Part shown: positions 1-9,816 of the stretch, piece after piece
Position numbering within the stretch: the first letter of the stretch is position 1
Layout of the letters: each line of letters opens with the position of its first letter
From: Candidatus Saccharimonadota bacterium
Lineage (GTDB): Bacteria; Patescibacteriota; Saccharimonadia; Saccharimonadales; Saccharimonadaceae
Length of the DNA stretch: 64,000 nucleotides
Reading direction: 5' to 3'
Assembly (NCBI GenBank): GCA_028286365.1
Contig: JAQBRR010000001.1
Span: 478,582-542,581, forward strand
The notes under the pieces: model-generated
Seen by the model: only the letters and a program-made list of their open reading frames with translations
Told to the model about the DNA's origin: nothing
The model's database searches: none
Position numbers and translations under genes: made by a program

Positions 1-500
1 ATAGCACCGTCATTAATGCGCTACTTGCGTCGAAACAGCTTGCACAAGGTATCCAAGCGATTTATGAATCAGCTGGGGAGAGCTCAGCTCGTCGTAATGC
101 GCAGTGGTTTGTGAGTGCAGTTGGTCCAGATGACACTGAGTCTGCCGTAAAAGCTATCACGTATTTGCCCGAGCGATTTGTAGAGCTCGCAGCGATGGTC
201 GATACAAATGAACTTTCGAGTACGGCGGCAAAAACCATCTTTTCTGAATTACTAACGGGTGCAAAGTCCGCCCGTGCTGTAGCCGAAGACAAGAACTTAT
301 TGCAGGTAAGTGATGACGGCGCTATCGCTGTGATTGTTGATGAAGTTCTGGCTGATCCAGCATCAGCTCAGGCTGTGAAAGATCTCAAGGATGGCAACGA
401 TAAGGTGATCGGATTCCTCGTAGGACAAGTAATGAAAAAGTCACAGGGTAAAGCTAATCCAGAACTCGCTCAAAAATTAATACGAGAAAGAGTACAATAG
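1..500 (+). CDS. gatB: Asp/Glu-tRNA amidotransferase subunit B, C-terminal part (partial at window start)
   Basis: Open frame from window edge; C-terminus ...GFLVGQVMKKSQGKANPELAQKLIRERVQ typical of GatB/YqeY tail. Confidence 0.85.
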   Translation, partial: STVINALLASKQLAQGIQAIYESAGESSARRNAQWFVSAVGPDDTESAVKAITYLPERFVELAAMVDTNELSSTAAKTIFSELLTGAKSARAVAEDKNLLQVSDDGAIAVIVDEVLADPASAQAVKDLKDGNDKVIGFLVGQVMKKSQGKANPELAQKLIRERVQ

Positions 501-1384
501 TGACTATGAAACAACCAACCAAAGCTATTATTTGTGCCGCTGGGCTAGGAACTCGCTTCCTACCTCAAACTAAAGCAATGCCAAAGGAGATGTTACCACT
601 TATTGATAAGCCTGTTATTCAATTAATTGTTGAAGAGGCAGTCGCTGCGGGTGTAACCGACATTATTATCGTAACTGGTAGTACTAAACGTGCGATCGAA
701 GACCACTTTGACCGTTCAGACGAGCTAGAAGCTGAACTACGTGAGCGTGGTAAAGCTGATAAAGCTGACCAAATCAAGTCAATTGCCGAAATGGCTAACT
801 TTATCTACCTTCGCCAAAAGGGTACACCAAAGGGTAATGCTCGACCTATCCTCAATGCTAGGCATTTAATCAAGGACGATGAGCCATTCTTTGTGTTCTT
901 TGCTGACGATCTATTTCGTAGTGAGGTCCCCAGGGCTGTTCAGCTTCTCGAGGCATACCAAAAAACTGGTAAATCAGTTATGTCGTTTGCCGAAGTTGAT
1001 GCGGACTTAGTCGATCAATATGGTATGGCTGACCCGGGTGAATACCTTGATGAGAATACTTTCCTTGTTAAGAGTCTGATTGAAAAACCAAGTAAAGAAT
1101 CTTCACCAAGCCGCTTTGCTCAAACGGGTTGTTATCTTCTGACGCCTGAAATTCTGCCAATTCTTTCGAAAGAGCTTGTTAATCCGAGTAGCGGAGAGAT
1201 TGTTCTTGGGGATAGTCTCAATGAACTTGCAAGTCAAGGTCAGGTATACGGACGCAGAATAGAGGGCGTATGGCATGATACAGGTGATCCATTTAGATAC
1301 CTCAAGGCAGTGACTGATATTGCACTCGAAAGTCCAGAATATGGTGAGAAGTTCAGAGAGTTCCTTAAAAACCGCTTACGTTAA
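500..1384 (+). CDS. galU: UTP-glucose-1-phosphate uridylyltransferase (ATG at 506 is an alternative start)
   Basis: KAIICAAGLGTRFLPQTKAMPKEMLPLIDKPVIQ motif. Confidence 0.95.
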   Translation: MTMKQPTKAIICAAGLGTRFLPQTKAMPKEMLPLIDKPVIQLIVEEAVAAGVTDIIIVTGSTKRAIEDHFDRSDELEAELRERGKADKADQIKSIAEMANFIYLRQKGTPKGNARPILNARHLIKDDEPFFVFFADDLFRSEVPRAVQLLEAYQKTGKSVMSFAEVDADLVDQYGMADPGEYLDENTFLVKSLIEKPSKESSPSRFAQTGCYLLTPEILPILSKELVNPSSGEIVLGDSLNELASQGQVYGRRIEGVWHDTGDPFRYLKAVTDIALESPEYGEKFREFLKNRLR

Positions 1385-1462
1385 GATTGTGTCACTCGGC
1401 AATACGTGATATAATAAGTACAGAATTAAACAAAAACAAAATAAATATAGGAGTGCTACAAA

Positions 1463-1720
1463 ATGAATACAGCATCAGAAATTCTTGTCATCATTCTATC
1501 TATCTTCCTAGCTGTGTTTTTAATACTTGGAATTATTCTTAGTATTTACCTGATTAAATTAACTCGTGATATCCGCGCGGTAACAAAATCTGCCGGTCGC
1601 ACTGTTGGTCATATTGAATCAGCCGTATCTGGCGTAGCGAAGCTCACCTCACCTCTGTTTATAGCGGAAATAATCGGTCGTTATATTAAGAAATTTAATA
1701 AGAAAAGAAAAGGAGAATAG
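1463..1720 (+). CDS. small membrane protein (DUF948-like)
   Basis: N-terminal TM segment; SD-like aggag upstream. Confidence 0.6.
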   Translation: MNTASEILVIILSIFLAVFLILGIILSIYLIKLTRDIRAVTKSAGRTVGHIESAVSGVAKLTSPLFIAEIIGRYIKKFNKKRKGE

Positions 1721-1723
1721 GTC

Positions 1724-1999
1724 ATGTCAAAAGGAAAAGTTGCATTAGGAGCAGTAATTGGTGCAGCCGCAGGACTTGTTGCGGGAATTTTGACAGCTCC
1801 AAAGAGCGGTAAAGAAACACGAGCTGACATTAAAGAGAAAGCTGGTGAAGTAAAAGCCAAGGCAACCGCAAAGGCCACACAGGCAAAGACCAAGGCAACA
1901 GAAGTTAAGGAAGACGTTGAAGCAAAGGCGAAAGATCTAAAATTACGTACTGAGCGTGCTGTTGAAGGTGCAAAAAAAGGTTTTAACAGCAAAAAATAA
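1724..1999 (+). CDS. YtxH-like general stress/envelope protein
   Basis: GAVIGAAAGLVAGILTAPKSGKETR followed by Lys/Ala-rich coiled coil. Confidence 0.75.
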   Translation: MSKGKVALGAVIGAAAGLVAGILTAPKSGKETRADIKEKAGEVKAKATAKATQAKTKATEVKEDVEAKAKDLKLRTERAVEGAKKGFNSKK

Positions 2000-2010
2000 C
2001 CTCCACCAGG

Positions 2011-2271
2011 ATGATAAACAAAATAAAAAAAGATAATGAAGTTGGTTCACGTCGAGCAATTCTCGAAGACCTTTTCTATGATTTTCACTCAAGCCGTCGG
2101 CAAGTATACTGGATGAACTTCACAAGGGGCATATTCTTTGGTGTCGGAAGTGTTGTGGGCGGTACGATCGTTATCGCCATTCTCATATGGGTGCTTAGTC
2201 ATCTCGTTGATTTGCCTGGCGGCGTCGGTAACTTTATCCAATATATTGTTGATACCGTCCAGAAACGTTAA
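2011..2271 (+). CDS. small membrane protein (DUF5665-like)
   Basis: Single TM with GVGSVVGGT motif, downstream of YtxH-like gene. Confidence 0.5.
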   Translation: MINKIKKDNEVGSRRAILEDLFYDFHSSRRQVYWMNFTRGIFFGVGSVVGGTIVIAILIWVLSHLVDLPGGVGNFIQYIVDTVQKR

Positions 2272-2326
2272 AGCTCATTTTACTACAGACACATGAGGGG
2301 TAAGGCTAGTATACTAGAGAGTAGCT

Positions 2327-5300
2327 ATGGGGGTTACATTACAGCGATCAGATTATGTACATTTGCATAATCATACGCATTACAGCTTGCTCGATGGATT
2401 AACAAAAATACCTGATCTTATTAGCGCTGTATCTGCGATGGGTATGGACGCAATTGCAATTACAGATCACGGTACTATGTCTGGTGTTGTTGAGTTTTAT
2501 AAAACAGCCAAGGCAGCTGAAATTAAACCAGTTATTGGCCTTGAGACGTATGTTGCGACTCGGTCTCGCTTTGATCGTGATCCTCAAAAGGACAAAGGTC
2601 GCTATCACCTTACTGTACTTGCTATGAATAATGAGGGTTATAAGAACCTCATGCTACTTAGTTCGCTCGCTAACCTAGAAGGTATGTATTACAAACCTCG
2701 TATAGATCATGAGCTACTCGAGAAACATAATGCAGGCCTGATTATTTTGTCGGGTTGTGCCAGTAGTGAACTAGGTGAAAACTTAAAAGCCGATAATTAC
2801 GAAGAGGCTAAGAAAATTGCCTCGTGGTACAAGTCAATCTTTGGGGATCGATATTACCTAGAGATGCAGGATCATGGGCACCCAGATTATCCTCATCCGT
2901 GGGAAGTCCAAACTAAGATTAATGGATATCTGCGTCAATTATCAAAGGATCTTGATATTCCACTTGTTGTCACGAGTGATGGTCACTATCTGACACACGA
3001 TGACCAAGAGGCACATGAAATTCTGTTATGTGTGGGGACGGGTGCATTCTTAGCTGATGAAAAACGAATGTCATTAAAGGATTTTGATCTACATGTCACA
3101 GATCCTGAAGAGATTATAGCCAGGTGGGGGGCAGAAGATGCTGATGCTATTCGTACCACGCGCCAGATTGCTGATCGCTGTGATGTAGAGCTTAGCCTTG
3201 GAGGAATACTCATTCCGACTTTTCCGACACCAAAGGGAGAGTCAGAAAAAACCTATCTTGATATTTTAGTATATCGAGGGCTAGCTTGGCGTTATGGTGA
3301 TCTTGATCAGCCAGATACCGTTAATTTGACGGTTGAAGAGTCAAAGACACATATCCCTGAAGAGGTTTTGGAACGTGCTGCCTACGAATTATCAGTCATT
3401 GACCGAATGGGCTTTAACGGTTACTTCCTGATTATTCAAGACTTCATTAACTGGGGTAAGAATCGTGGCATTATTTTCGGACCTGGGCGTGGAAGTGCTG
3501 CAGGATCAATTATCTCCTACGCGCTTCGTATTACTGAACTTGATCCGTTAGATTATGATCTACTATTCGAGAGGTTTCTAAACCCAGATCGAATCAGTAT
3601 GCCAGATGTGGATATTGATATTCAAGATACACGTCGTGATGAGGTTATTGCTTATTGTACCGATAAATATGGTGTCGATCGTGTGGCGAATATTGTGACA
3701 TTTGGTAAGATGGCGGCTCGTGCTGCCGTCCGCGACGTAGCAAGGGTGCTTCAAGTGCCATATGCAGAGGCTGATCGTTTCTCCAAAATGATTCCACCGC
3801 CCGTTCAAGGGCGACATATTCCTTTGAAAGTCAGCGTCGTGAATGACCCAGATCTAAAACGTGAATATGAGACAAATCCTACCGCTAAGCGTGTGTTTGA
3901 TTATGCAATTCGTCTCGAGGGTACAATTCGCTCACATGGTATTCATGCAGCTGGAGTCGTGATTGCCCCCGATGACATTGTGAAATTTGCACCGCTTGAA
4001 ATGGCGCAAAAAGGTGTCGTGGCAACCCAGTATCCAATGGGCCCAATCGAAGAGCTCGGTCTTCTTAAGATGGACTTTTTGGGTCTCTCAAACCTGACGA
4101 CTATTAATAACGCCTTAAGGATAATCAAGAAAGTCTACGGCGAGGATATTGATATAGATAATCTGCCACTTAATGACCCTGAGACGTTTGCTTTGTTTCA
4201 ACGTGGCGATACCACCGGTGTATTTCAGCTTGAATCTGCCGGGATGAAGCGATACTTACGCGAGCTCAAACCATCTGTTTTTGAGGACATTATTGCGATG
4301 GTTGCTCTATATCGGCCTGGTCCAATGCAGTTTATTGACAGTTTCATTAAACGAAAACATGGTGAAGAGACAATTACCTATCTGCACCCAAAGTTTGAGA
4401 ATGCGCTCAAAGAAACGTACGGAACGCTTGTTTATCAAGAGCAATTTATGCAAATATCCAAGGATTTTGCAGGTTTTACCGGTGGGCAGGCCGATACACT
4501 CCGAAAAGCTGTTGGTAAAAAGAATATTGATATGATGCGCAAAGTACGTGTTGATTTTGTCCAGGGCGCAGTTGATTACAGCGGAGCAGATCCGAAACTC
4601 GCTGAAAAATTCTGGGATCAGTTGGAAGAGTTCGCAAATTACTGTTTTAATAAATCTCACGCAGCCTGCTACGGGCTTATCTCGTACTGGACTGCATATT
4701 TGAAGGCTCATTATCCTGATGCCTTTATGGCGGCACTTATGACCAGTGACCAAAACGATATCGATCGACTTGCGATTGAAATTACCGAATGCAAACATAT
4801 GGGAATTACGGTACTTTCTCCAGATGTGAACGAAAGTTTTGTCGAATTTGCCGTTGTTAAAGATAAGAAGCAAATTCGTTTCGGCATGGCAGCAGTTAAA
4901 GGGGTTGGCGTCGCGGCAGTTGAAGAGGTTCTGCGTGCTCGAGCAGCTGACGGGCCGTTTAAGAATATTGAAGATTTCGCTCGTCGTGTCAACGTCTCTA
5001 AATTTAATAAAAAGGCCTGGGACTCACTTATTAAATCAGGGGGATTCGATGCGATGGGAGATCGATCTGACCTTCTATTTAACCTAGAGACACTTCAGGG
5101 TTTCGCGAGTAAACTACAAAAAGAAACACTTAGTGGACAGACTGATCTATTTGGTGGACTTTCAAGCATTGCTTCAATTCAGCCAACAATTATCATACAA
5201 CCTGCGCCGGTTAAACATACTGACAAGGAACGCCTGGTATGGGAAAGAGAACTGCTCGGGCTATATATTAGTGCGCACCCGCTCGATAACTATGATGCTT

Positions 5301-6037
5301 ACTTCGAGGAGCAAGTGGTTCCATTAATGCAGGTCAACGCTGAAGTTGATGGTAAGCGTGCGACTATTGGTGGTCTTGTCTCAACAGTAAGGACGATTAT
5401 TACAAAGAGTGGAAGTAAAATGGCATTTGTTGGTATTGAGGATAAGACGGGTGAAGCTGAGGTTATTGTCTTTCCTAGCCTATATGCTCAGGTTAGCGCT
5501 CAGCTGGTTCAAGATAGTGTTATTCGTGCAACCGGTAAAATTAGTGCTCGTGATAAGGACGGCAATTTAGTGAGCGAGGCAAAAATGATTGCTGATGATA
5601 TACAATTCGTGACTGACCAGGAACTAAATGGCTATGAGTCAACGGGAACTAAAATGCGTAAACCTAAACCTAGCAAAAAAGTTGTCGCAACACGAATCTC
5701 GAGTACTAAGGACGCTTCGTCGGCACCAGCTAAAACCTCAACTGAACAAGATAGCTCTACTGGTCACATTGACGTTGCTCTTTTAACAGATCAAGATACT
5801 GCCCTAAAAAATAGCATCAAAAAATTATTTGTACATATAAAGAATCCTGATGATCATGATGCATTGTTGCTTCTCAAGCAGGTGTGTAGCCAATATATCG
5901 GTATGACGGATATTGTTTTGGTACTCGGTGCAAATAAAAAATCGGCTATTAAACTACCATTCAGAGTTGATGCAGGCGATGCACTTGTTGGTGCACTGGT
6001 TAAAATCCTTGGTGAAGACGCAGTTGTTCTTAAATAG
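2327..6037 (+). CDS. dnaE: DNA polymerase III subunit alpha
   Basis: PHP domain HLHNHTHYSLLDG; GPGRGSAAGS; PDVDIDI. Confidence 0.97.
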   Translation: MGVTLQRSDYVHLHNHTHYSLLDGLTKIPDLISAVSAMGMDAIAITDHGTMSGVVEFYKTAKAAEIKPVIGLETYVATRSRFDRDPQKDKGRYHLTVLAMNNEGYKNLMLLSSLANLEGMYYKPRIDHELLEKHNAGLIILSGCASSELGENLKADNYEEAKKIASWYKSIFGDRYYLEMQDHGHPDYPHPWEVQTKINGYLRQLSKDLDIPLVVTSDGHYLTHDDQEAHEILLCVGTGAFLADEKRMSLKDFDLHVTDPEEIIARWGAEDADAIRTTRQIADRCDVELSLGGILIPTFPTPKGESEKTYLDILVYRGLAWRYGDLDQPDTVNLTVEESKTHIPEEVLERAAYELSVIDRMGFNGYFLIIQDFINWGKNRGIIFGPGRGSAAGSIISYALRITELDPLDYDLLFERFLNPDRISMPDVDIDIQDTRRDEVIAYCTDKYGVDRVANIVTFGKMAARAAVRDVARVLQVPYAEADRFSKMIPPPVQGRHIPLKVSVVNDPDLKREYETNPTAKRVFDYAIRLEGTIRSHGIHAAGVVIAPDDIVKFAPLEMAQKGVVATQYPMGPIEELGLLKMDFLGLSNLTTINNALRIIKKVYGEDIDIDNLPLNDPETFALFQRGDTTGVFQLESAGMKRYLRELKPSVFEDIIAMVALYRPGPMQFIDSFIKRKHGEETITYLHPKFENALKETYGTLVYQEQFMQISKDFAGFTGGQADTLRKAVGKKNIDMMRKVRVDFVQGAVDYSGADPKLAEKFWDQLEEFANYCFNKSHAACYGLISYWTAYLKAHYPDAFMAALMTSDQNDIDRLAIEITECKHMGITVLSPDVNESFVEFAVVKDKKQIRFGMAAVKGVGVAAVEEVLRARAADGPFKNIEDFARRVNVSKFNKKAWDSLIKSGGFDAMGDRSDLLFNLETLQGFASKLQKETLSGQTDLFGGLSSIASIQPTIIIQPAPVKHTDKERLVWERELLGLYISAHPLDNYDAYFEEQVVPLMQVNAEVDGKRATIGGLVSTVRTIITKSGSKMAFVGIEDKTGEAEVIVFPSLYAQVSAQLVQDSVIRATGKISARDKDGNLVSEAKMIADDIQFVTDQELNGYESTGTKMRKPKPSKKVVATRISSTKDASSAPAKTSTEQDSSTGHIDVALLTDQDTALKNSIKKLFVHIKNPDDHDALLLLKQVCSQYIGMTDIVLVLGANKKSAIKLPFRVDAGDALVGALVKILGEDAVVLK

Positions 6038-6515
6038 TCAGTGCGTATAGCGCAATACCAGTTGCGACGCTGACATTAAATGATTCTTTTTTACCAACCA
6101 TAGCGATTTCAAGTAGGTCGTCACATTGGCTGAGTAGCTCTGCTGTAATGCCTTCAACCTCTTCACCAAGTAACAATACAATTTTATCGGGAGGAGTATA
6201 GTCACTCATCATAATCGAGCGTTTGTTTTGTTCTAGTCCTACAATTCTATAGCCTTGTTCTTGGAGTGCATCTAAATCTGGCTCTATTTGGTATTCAAAT
6301 GGCACCATTGTCTCCGCACCTAATGCGGTTTTATGAATTTGTCCCGTTAGCTTATTCGCAATATGAGGAAGTCTCTCATCTGACTCAGTCAATGGGTACG
6401 GTGTGTAGCCGCTAAGAATAATTTTGGAGACACCGAATCCTTCGCTCGTGCGAAAGATGGATCCGACATTGTGAGTGGACCTAATGTTATGGGCGATGAC
6501 GATGATTTCTGGCAT
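6030..6515 (-). CDS. TrmH/SpoU-family RNA methyltransferase
   Basis: NIRSTHNVGSIFRTSEGFG, LLLGEEVEGI, ESFNVSVATGIALY. Confidence 0.9.
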   Translation of the reverse strand: MPEIIVIAHNIRSTHNVGSIFRTSEGFGVSKIILSGYTPYPLTESDERLPHIANKLTGQIHKTALGAETMVPFEYQIEPDLDALQEQGYRIVGLEQNKRSIMMSDYTPPDKIVLLLGEEVEGITAELLSQCDDLLEIAMVGKKESFNVSVATGIALYALTI

Positions 6516-6571
6516 TACCCATTATTGTACCATCTATAAAATGGTTATGTTTTCTGCTATGATACAAGATA

Positions 6572-8194
6572 ATGGACGAAGAAAGAATACAGCAAAATCG
6601 TCGCAATGATGACGAGAAGGCAACTCAGGAGCGCGCGGCAATTCTTGGCCTGCAGTATATTGACCTACGCGAGTCTGAAAAGAGCCTCGCGCTCGTCGTG
6701 GGTATCATGGATGTTGTTACGATGCATAAAAATCGTATTGTGCCACTCGAGGCACAAAAGGAGTCTATGGTGTGGACGTTTGGTATTACGACACAAACAC
6801 CACAGTCATTCGTTGTTGATCTACAAAAAAACTATGATGAGCAGGGTAAAACTGCACAGTTCTTCCTAATTAGTAATGGTTGTTTCCAGGTATTAATGAC
6901 TCGTTACGATCCTCCAAGAGAGGTAAAATATGATAACATTCAGATCGCTAAAGCGGGTGACAGTGACACGCTCGCACAAGTCAGTGAGACGCTCAACTCT
7001 GTTGGCAGTGATCAAGTTTTTGACTTCTTGGTTGAACAGGCCGACCGGATAGGGGCAAGTGACATTCATATTGAAAACCAACTTAATGGTATTCGAATTA
7101 GAATGCGTATTGACGGTGCACTTCACCCGGTTGCTGAACTTAATTCTGATCGTTACCGTGTGATTCTAGGTGCTCTTGGCTCACGCGCCAATATATCAAC
7201 GGCAGCAACAGAGCCACAGTCTGGTCACATGCAAAAAGAAATTACGCGTGATGGTGTGACTCATATGTTGAACTTACGTGTTGAAACGGTACCGACGATG
7301 TACGGCCAGGATGCTGTGCTGCGTTTGTTTAACTTTGATGAATCAATGTTGAATCTGGATAACCTAAGACTCGGCGCTAGTGAGCGAGCTGAGATTGACG
7401 AAGTGATTAGTCACCCACGAGGAATGGTCCTGACGGTTGGTCCAACAGGAAGTGGTAAATCGACAACTCTTTACAGCATTATTAATGCTCTTAATAGAAC
7501 TGATCGAAAGATCATCACACTGGAAGATCCAATCGAATATGGCATTCCTGGTGTGACACAAATACCAATTGATACTACAAATGGACAAAGTTTTGCCGAT
7601 GGTTTACGCTCAGTGTTGCGCCAAGACCCTGATGTTGTCATGGTTGGTGAGATTCGTGACGCTGATACTGCTAAGACAGCCATACAGGCATCAATTACTG
7701 GCCACTTGGTGCTCTCGAGCTTCCACGCCATAGATACATCCTCGGCCTTTAGTCGCATGATTGACTTGATTGGCGTGAATCCTATTTTTAGTACGGCCAT
7801 TCGTCTCGTTATTGCTCAGCGTTTAGTACGACGATTAGATGATAGTACTAAGGAAGAATATGAGCCTGACGAGGCTACTAAGACATGGGTTCAGACAGTT
7901 CTTCAAGATCTTCCGTCACATATTGAAAAGCCAGATTTAATAAACTTTAAATTATGGAAGCCTGTCGTGTCGGCTGCGTCACCTTTTGGTTTTACTGGAC
8001 GTGTTGTGATCATGGAGCAAATGGTTGTCACTGATGAGATTCAGAAGTTTCTACGCGGGGACATCAAGGACGTCAATGCTGACGCAATCGCAAAAGCAGC
8101 TCGCGCTGAGGGAATGGTGACACTTCTAGAGCGCGGTGTACTCGCAGCACTACATGGTGAAACAACACTCGATGAGATTAACCGGGTTATTTAG
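6572..8194 (+). CDS. type IV pilus / type II secretion assembly ATPase (PilB/GspE)
   Basis: VGPTGSGKSTTLYSIINALN, Asp-box, GEIRDADTAKTAIQASITGHLVLSSFHA. Confidence 0.93.
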   Translation: MDEERIQQNRRNDDEKATQERAAILGLQYIDLRESEKSLALVVGIMDVVTMHKNRIVPLEAQKESMVWTFGITTQTPQSFVVDLQKNYDEQGKTAQFFLISNGCFQVLMTRYDPPREVKYDNIQIAKAGDSDTLAQVSETLNSVGSDQVFDFLVEQADRIGASDIHIENQLNGIRIRMRIDGALHPVAELNSDRYRVILGALGSRANISTAATEPQSGHMQKEITRDGVTHMLNLRVETVPTMYGQDAVLRLFNFDESMLNLDNLRLGASERAEIDEVISHPRGMVLTVGPTGSGKSTTLYSIINALNRTDRKIITLEDPIEYGIPGVTQIPIDTTNGQSFADGLRSVLRQDPDVVMVGEIRDADTAKTAIQASITGHLVLSSFHAIDTSSAFSRMIDLIGVNPIFSTAIRLVIAQRLVRRLDDSTKEEYEPDEATKTWVQTVLQDLPSHIEKPDLINFKLWKPVVSAASPFGFTGRVVIMEQMVVTDEIQKFLRGDIKDVNADAIAKAARAEGMVTLLERGVLAALHGETTLDEINRVI

Positions 8195-8273
8195 CAAATA
8201 ACCCTTTCAAAATTAGTAATACTATGGTAAAGTTAATAGCTGATTGTATTATAAATGTAAAAGTGAGACGAAA

Positions 8274-8798
8274 ATGAGTTTTGAACTAATTAAGAAAGTA
8301 AATGATGCCCAAAAGAAAGCCAGCGTAGTTGATGCGCGCAGTGGTGATACCGTTCGTGTGCACCAGAAAATTAAAGAAGGCGCTAAAGAGCGTATTCAGA
8401 TTTTTGAAGGTGTCGTTATTCGTACAGATCGCAAAGCTTCACACACGTCTCGCATCACGGTTCGCAAAATCGCAAGTGGTGTTGGTGTTGAAAAAGGTTT
8501 CATGATTCATAGCCCGCTTGTTGAAAAAATTGAGATCGTACGTCGTGCAAAAGTTCGTCGTAACTATCTTTCATTCCTACGTAACCGTAGTGGTAAAAGT
8601 GCTCGTCTTACAGGTGTTAACTTCGACCGTGAAGGTGTTAACGATGTTCGCGATGAGGCGTTTGAAGCTGAAGAAGCTCGTATGAAGGAAGAAGCTAAAG
8701 CCGCTGCCGAAGCAAAACAAGCTGAAAAAGCAGCAGAAAATGCTGAGCTCGAAGCAAAACAAGCTGAAGTAGAAGCTCGTCACGAAGAAGAAGTATAA
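8274..8798 (+). CDS. rplS: 50S ribosomal protein L19 with long acidic/Ala-Lys C-terminal tail
   Basis: GDTVRVHQKIKEGAKERIQIFEGVVI; true start likely internal ATG 8274. Confidence 0.95.
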   Translation: MSFELIKKVNDAQKKASVVDARSGDTVRVHQKIKEGAKERIQIFEGVVIRTDRKASHTSRITVRKIASGVGVEKGFMIHSPLVEKIEIVRRAKVRRNYLSFLRNRSGKSARLTGVNFDREGVNDVRDEAFEAEEARMKEEAKAAAEAKQAEKAAENAELEAKQAEVEARHEEEV

Positions 8799-8815
8799 AT
8801 TCATTGATCATAATT

Positions 8816-8839
8816 AACGCCCCGCATCGGGGCGTTTTT
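8816..8839 (+). terminator. intrinsic terminator after rplS
   Basis: AACGCCCC-gcatc-GGGGCGTT followed by T-tract. Confidence 0.9.
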
Positions 8840-8856
8840 GTTGTTACAATAAGGCT

Positions 8857-9816
8857 ATGATTCTGGGTATTGATGAAGTAGGACGCGGTCCATGGGCGGG
8901 ACCATTAGTCGTTGGTGCTGTGGTACTAGGCGGTGCTCAGATTGAAGGTCTGACTGATAGTAAAAAACTTACAAAAAAGCGTAGAGAAGAACTCGATATA
9001 GTAATCCGTGAACGTGCCAGTGGGATCGGTCTCGGTTGGGTTGAGGCAAGTATTATTGACGAAGTAGGACTTTCGCAGGCGCTTATACTTGCAACAAAGA
9101 GAGCAGTTGAACAAATCACAGCACCGTATCACGAGATTATTATTGATGGTACCATTAACTTTTTAAAGGATACAAATAAGGGCCAGTATGTAACGACTAT
9201 GAAGAAGGCCGATCTGTTAGTGCCGGCAGTCTCAGCCGCCTCGATTGTCGCTAAGGTTGCGCGTGATGCCTATATGACAGAGCAGGCTACTATATATCCT
9301 GGGTATGGTTTTGACGCGCATGTCGGCTATGGAACAACAGCCCATAGTAATGCTATTAATCGTTTAGGTATAACTCCACTGCATCGATTGTCATTTGCGC
9401 CACTCGCAAAATATCGCAAAAAAACTATTATGTCACAAACACCAGCACATCAAGGTCCGTCCTCTGTAAATAAAACCACTAAGCAAATTGGTGATAGTGC
9501 CGAGACGGTCGCTGCTAATCATTTAGTTCAACTCGGACATACTATAATTGATCGTAATTGGAAGACTAAATTTTGTGAGATCGATATAATTTCGACTAAA
9601 AACAAAACAATTTATTTTACTGAGGTTAAATATCGTAAAACACTCCAGCAAGGTGGCGGAATCGCCGCCATTACGCCGAAGAAATTACGGCAAATGAAAT
9701 TTGCAGTTGAACTATATACTCTCAAAAATAAAATATCCGATGTTAACTTACGGCTCTTGGGGATTTCAGTAACGGGTATTCCGCCAATCGTAGAAGATTT
9801 TTTAGAGGTCGTTTAG
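8857..9816 (+). CDS. rnhB: RNase HII fused to YraN/UPF0102-type endonuclease domain
   Basis: N-term MILGIDEVGRGPWAGPLVVGAV (RNase HII); C-term GDSAETVAANHLVQLGHTIIDRNWKTKFCEIDIIS...FTEVKYRK (YraN). Confidence 0.92.
   Translation: MILGIDEVGRGPWAGPLVVGAVVLGGAQIEGLTDSKKLTKKRREELDIVIRERASGIGLGWVEASIIDEVGLSQALILATKRAVEQITAPYHEIIIDGTINFLKDTNKGQYVTTMKKADLLVPAVSAASIVAKVARDAYMTEQATIYPGYGFDAHVGYGTTAHSNAINRLGITPLHRLSFAPLAKYRKKTIMSQTPAHQGPSSVNKTTKQIGDSAETVAANHLVQLGHTIIDRNWKTKFCEIDIISTKNKTIYFTEVKYRKTLQQGGGIAAITPKKLRQMKFAVELYTLKNKISDVNLRLLGISVTGIPPIVEDFLEVV

Noticed and set aside
4307-4873. 188-aa minus-strand ORF inside dnaE
   Set aside because: Antisense to strongly recognised dnaE coding sequence; composition looks like an antisense shadow.
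9802-9816. 15-nt antisense overlap of rnhB-yraN and aminopeptidase 3' ends
   Set aside because: Ordinary convergent gene overlap in a compact genome.
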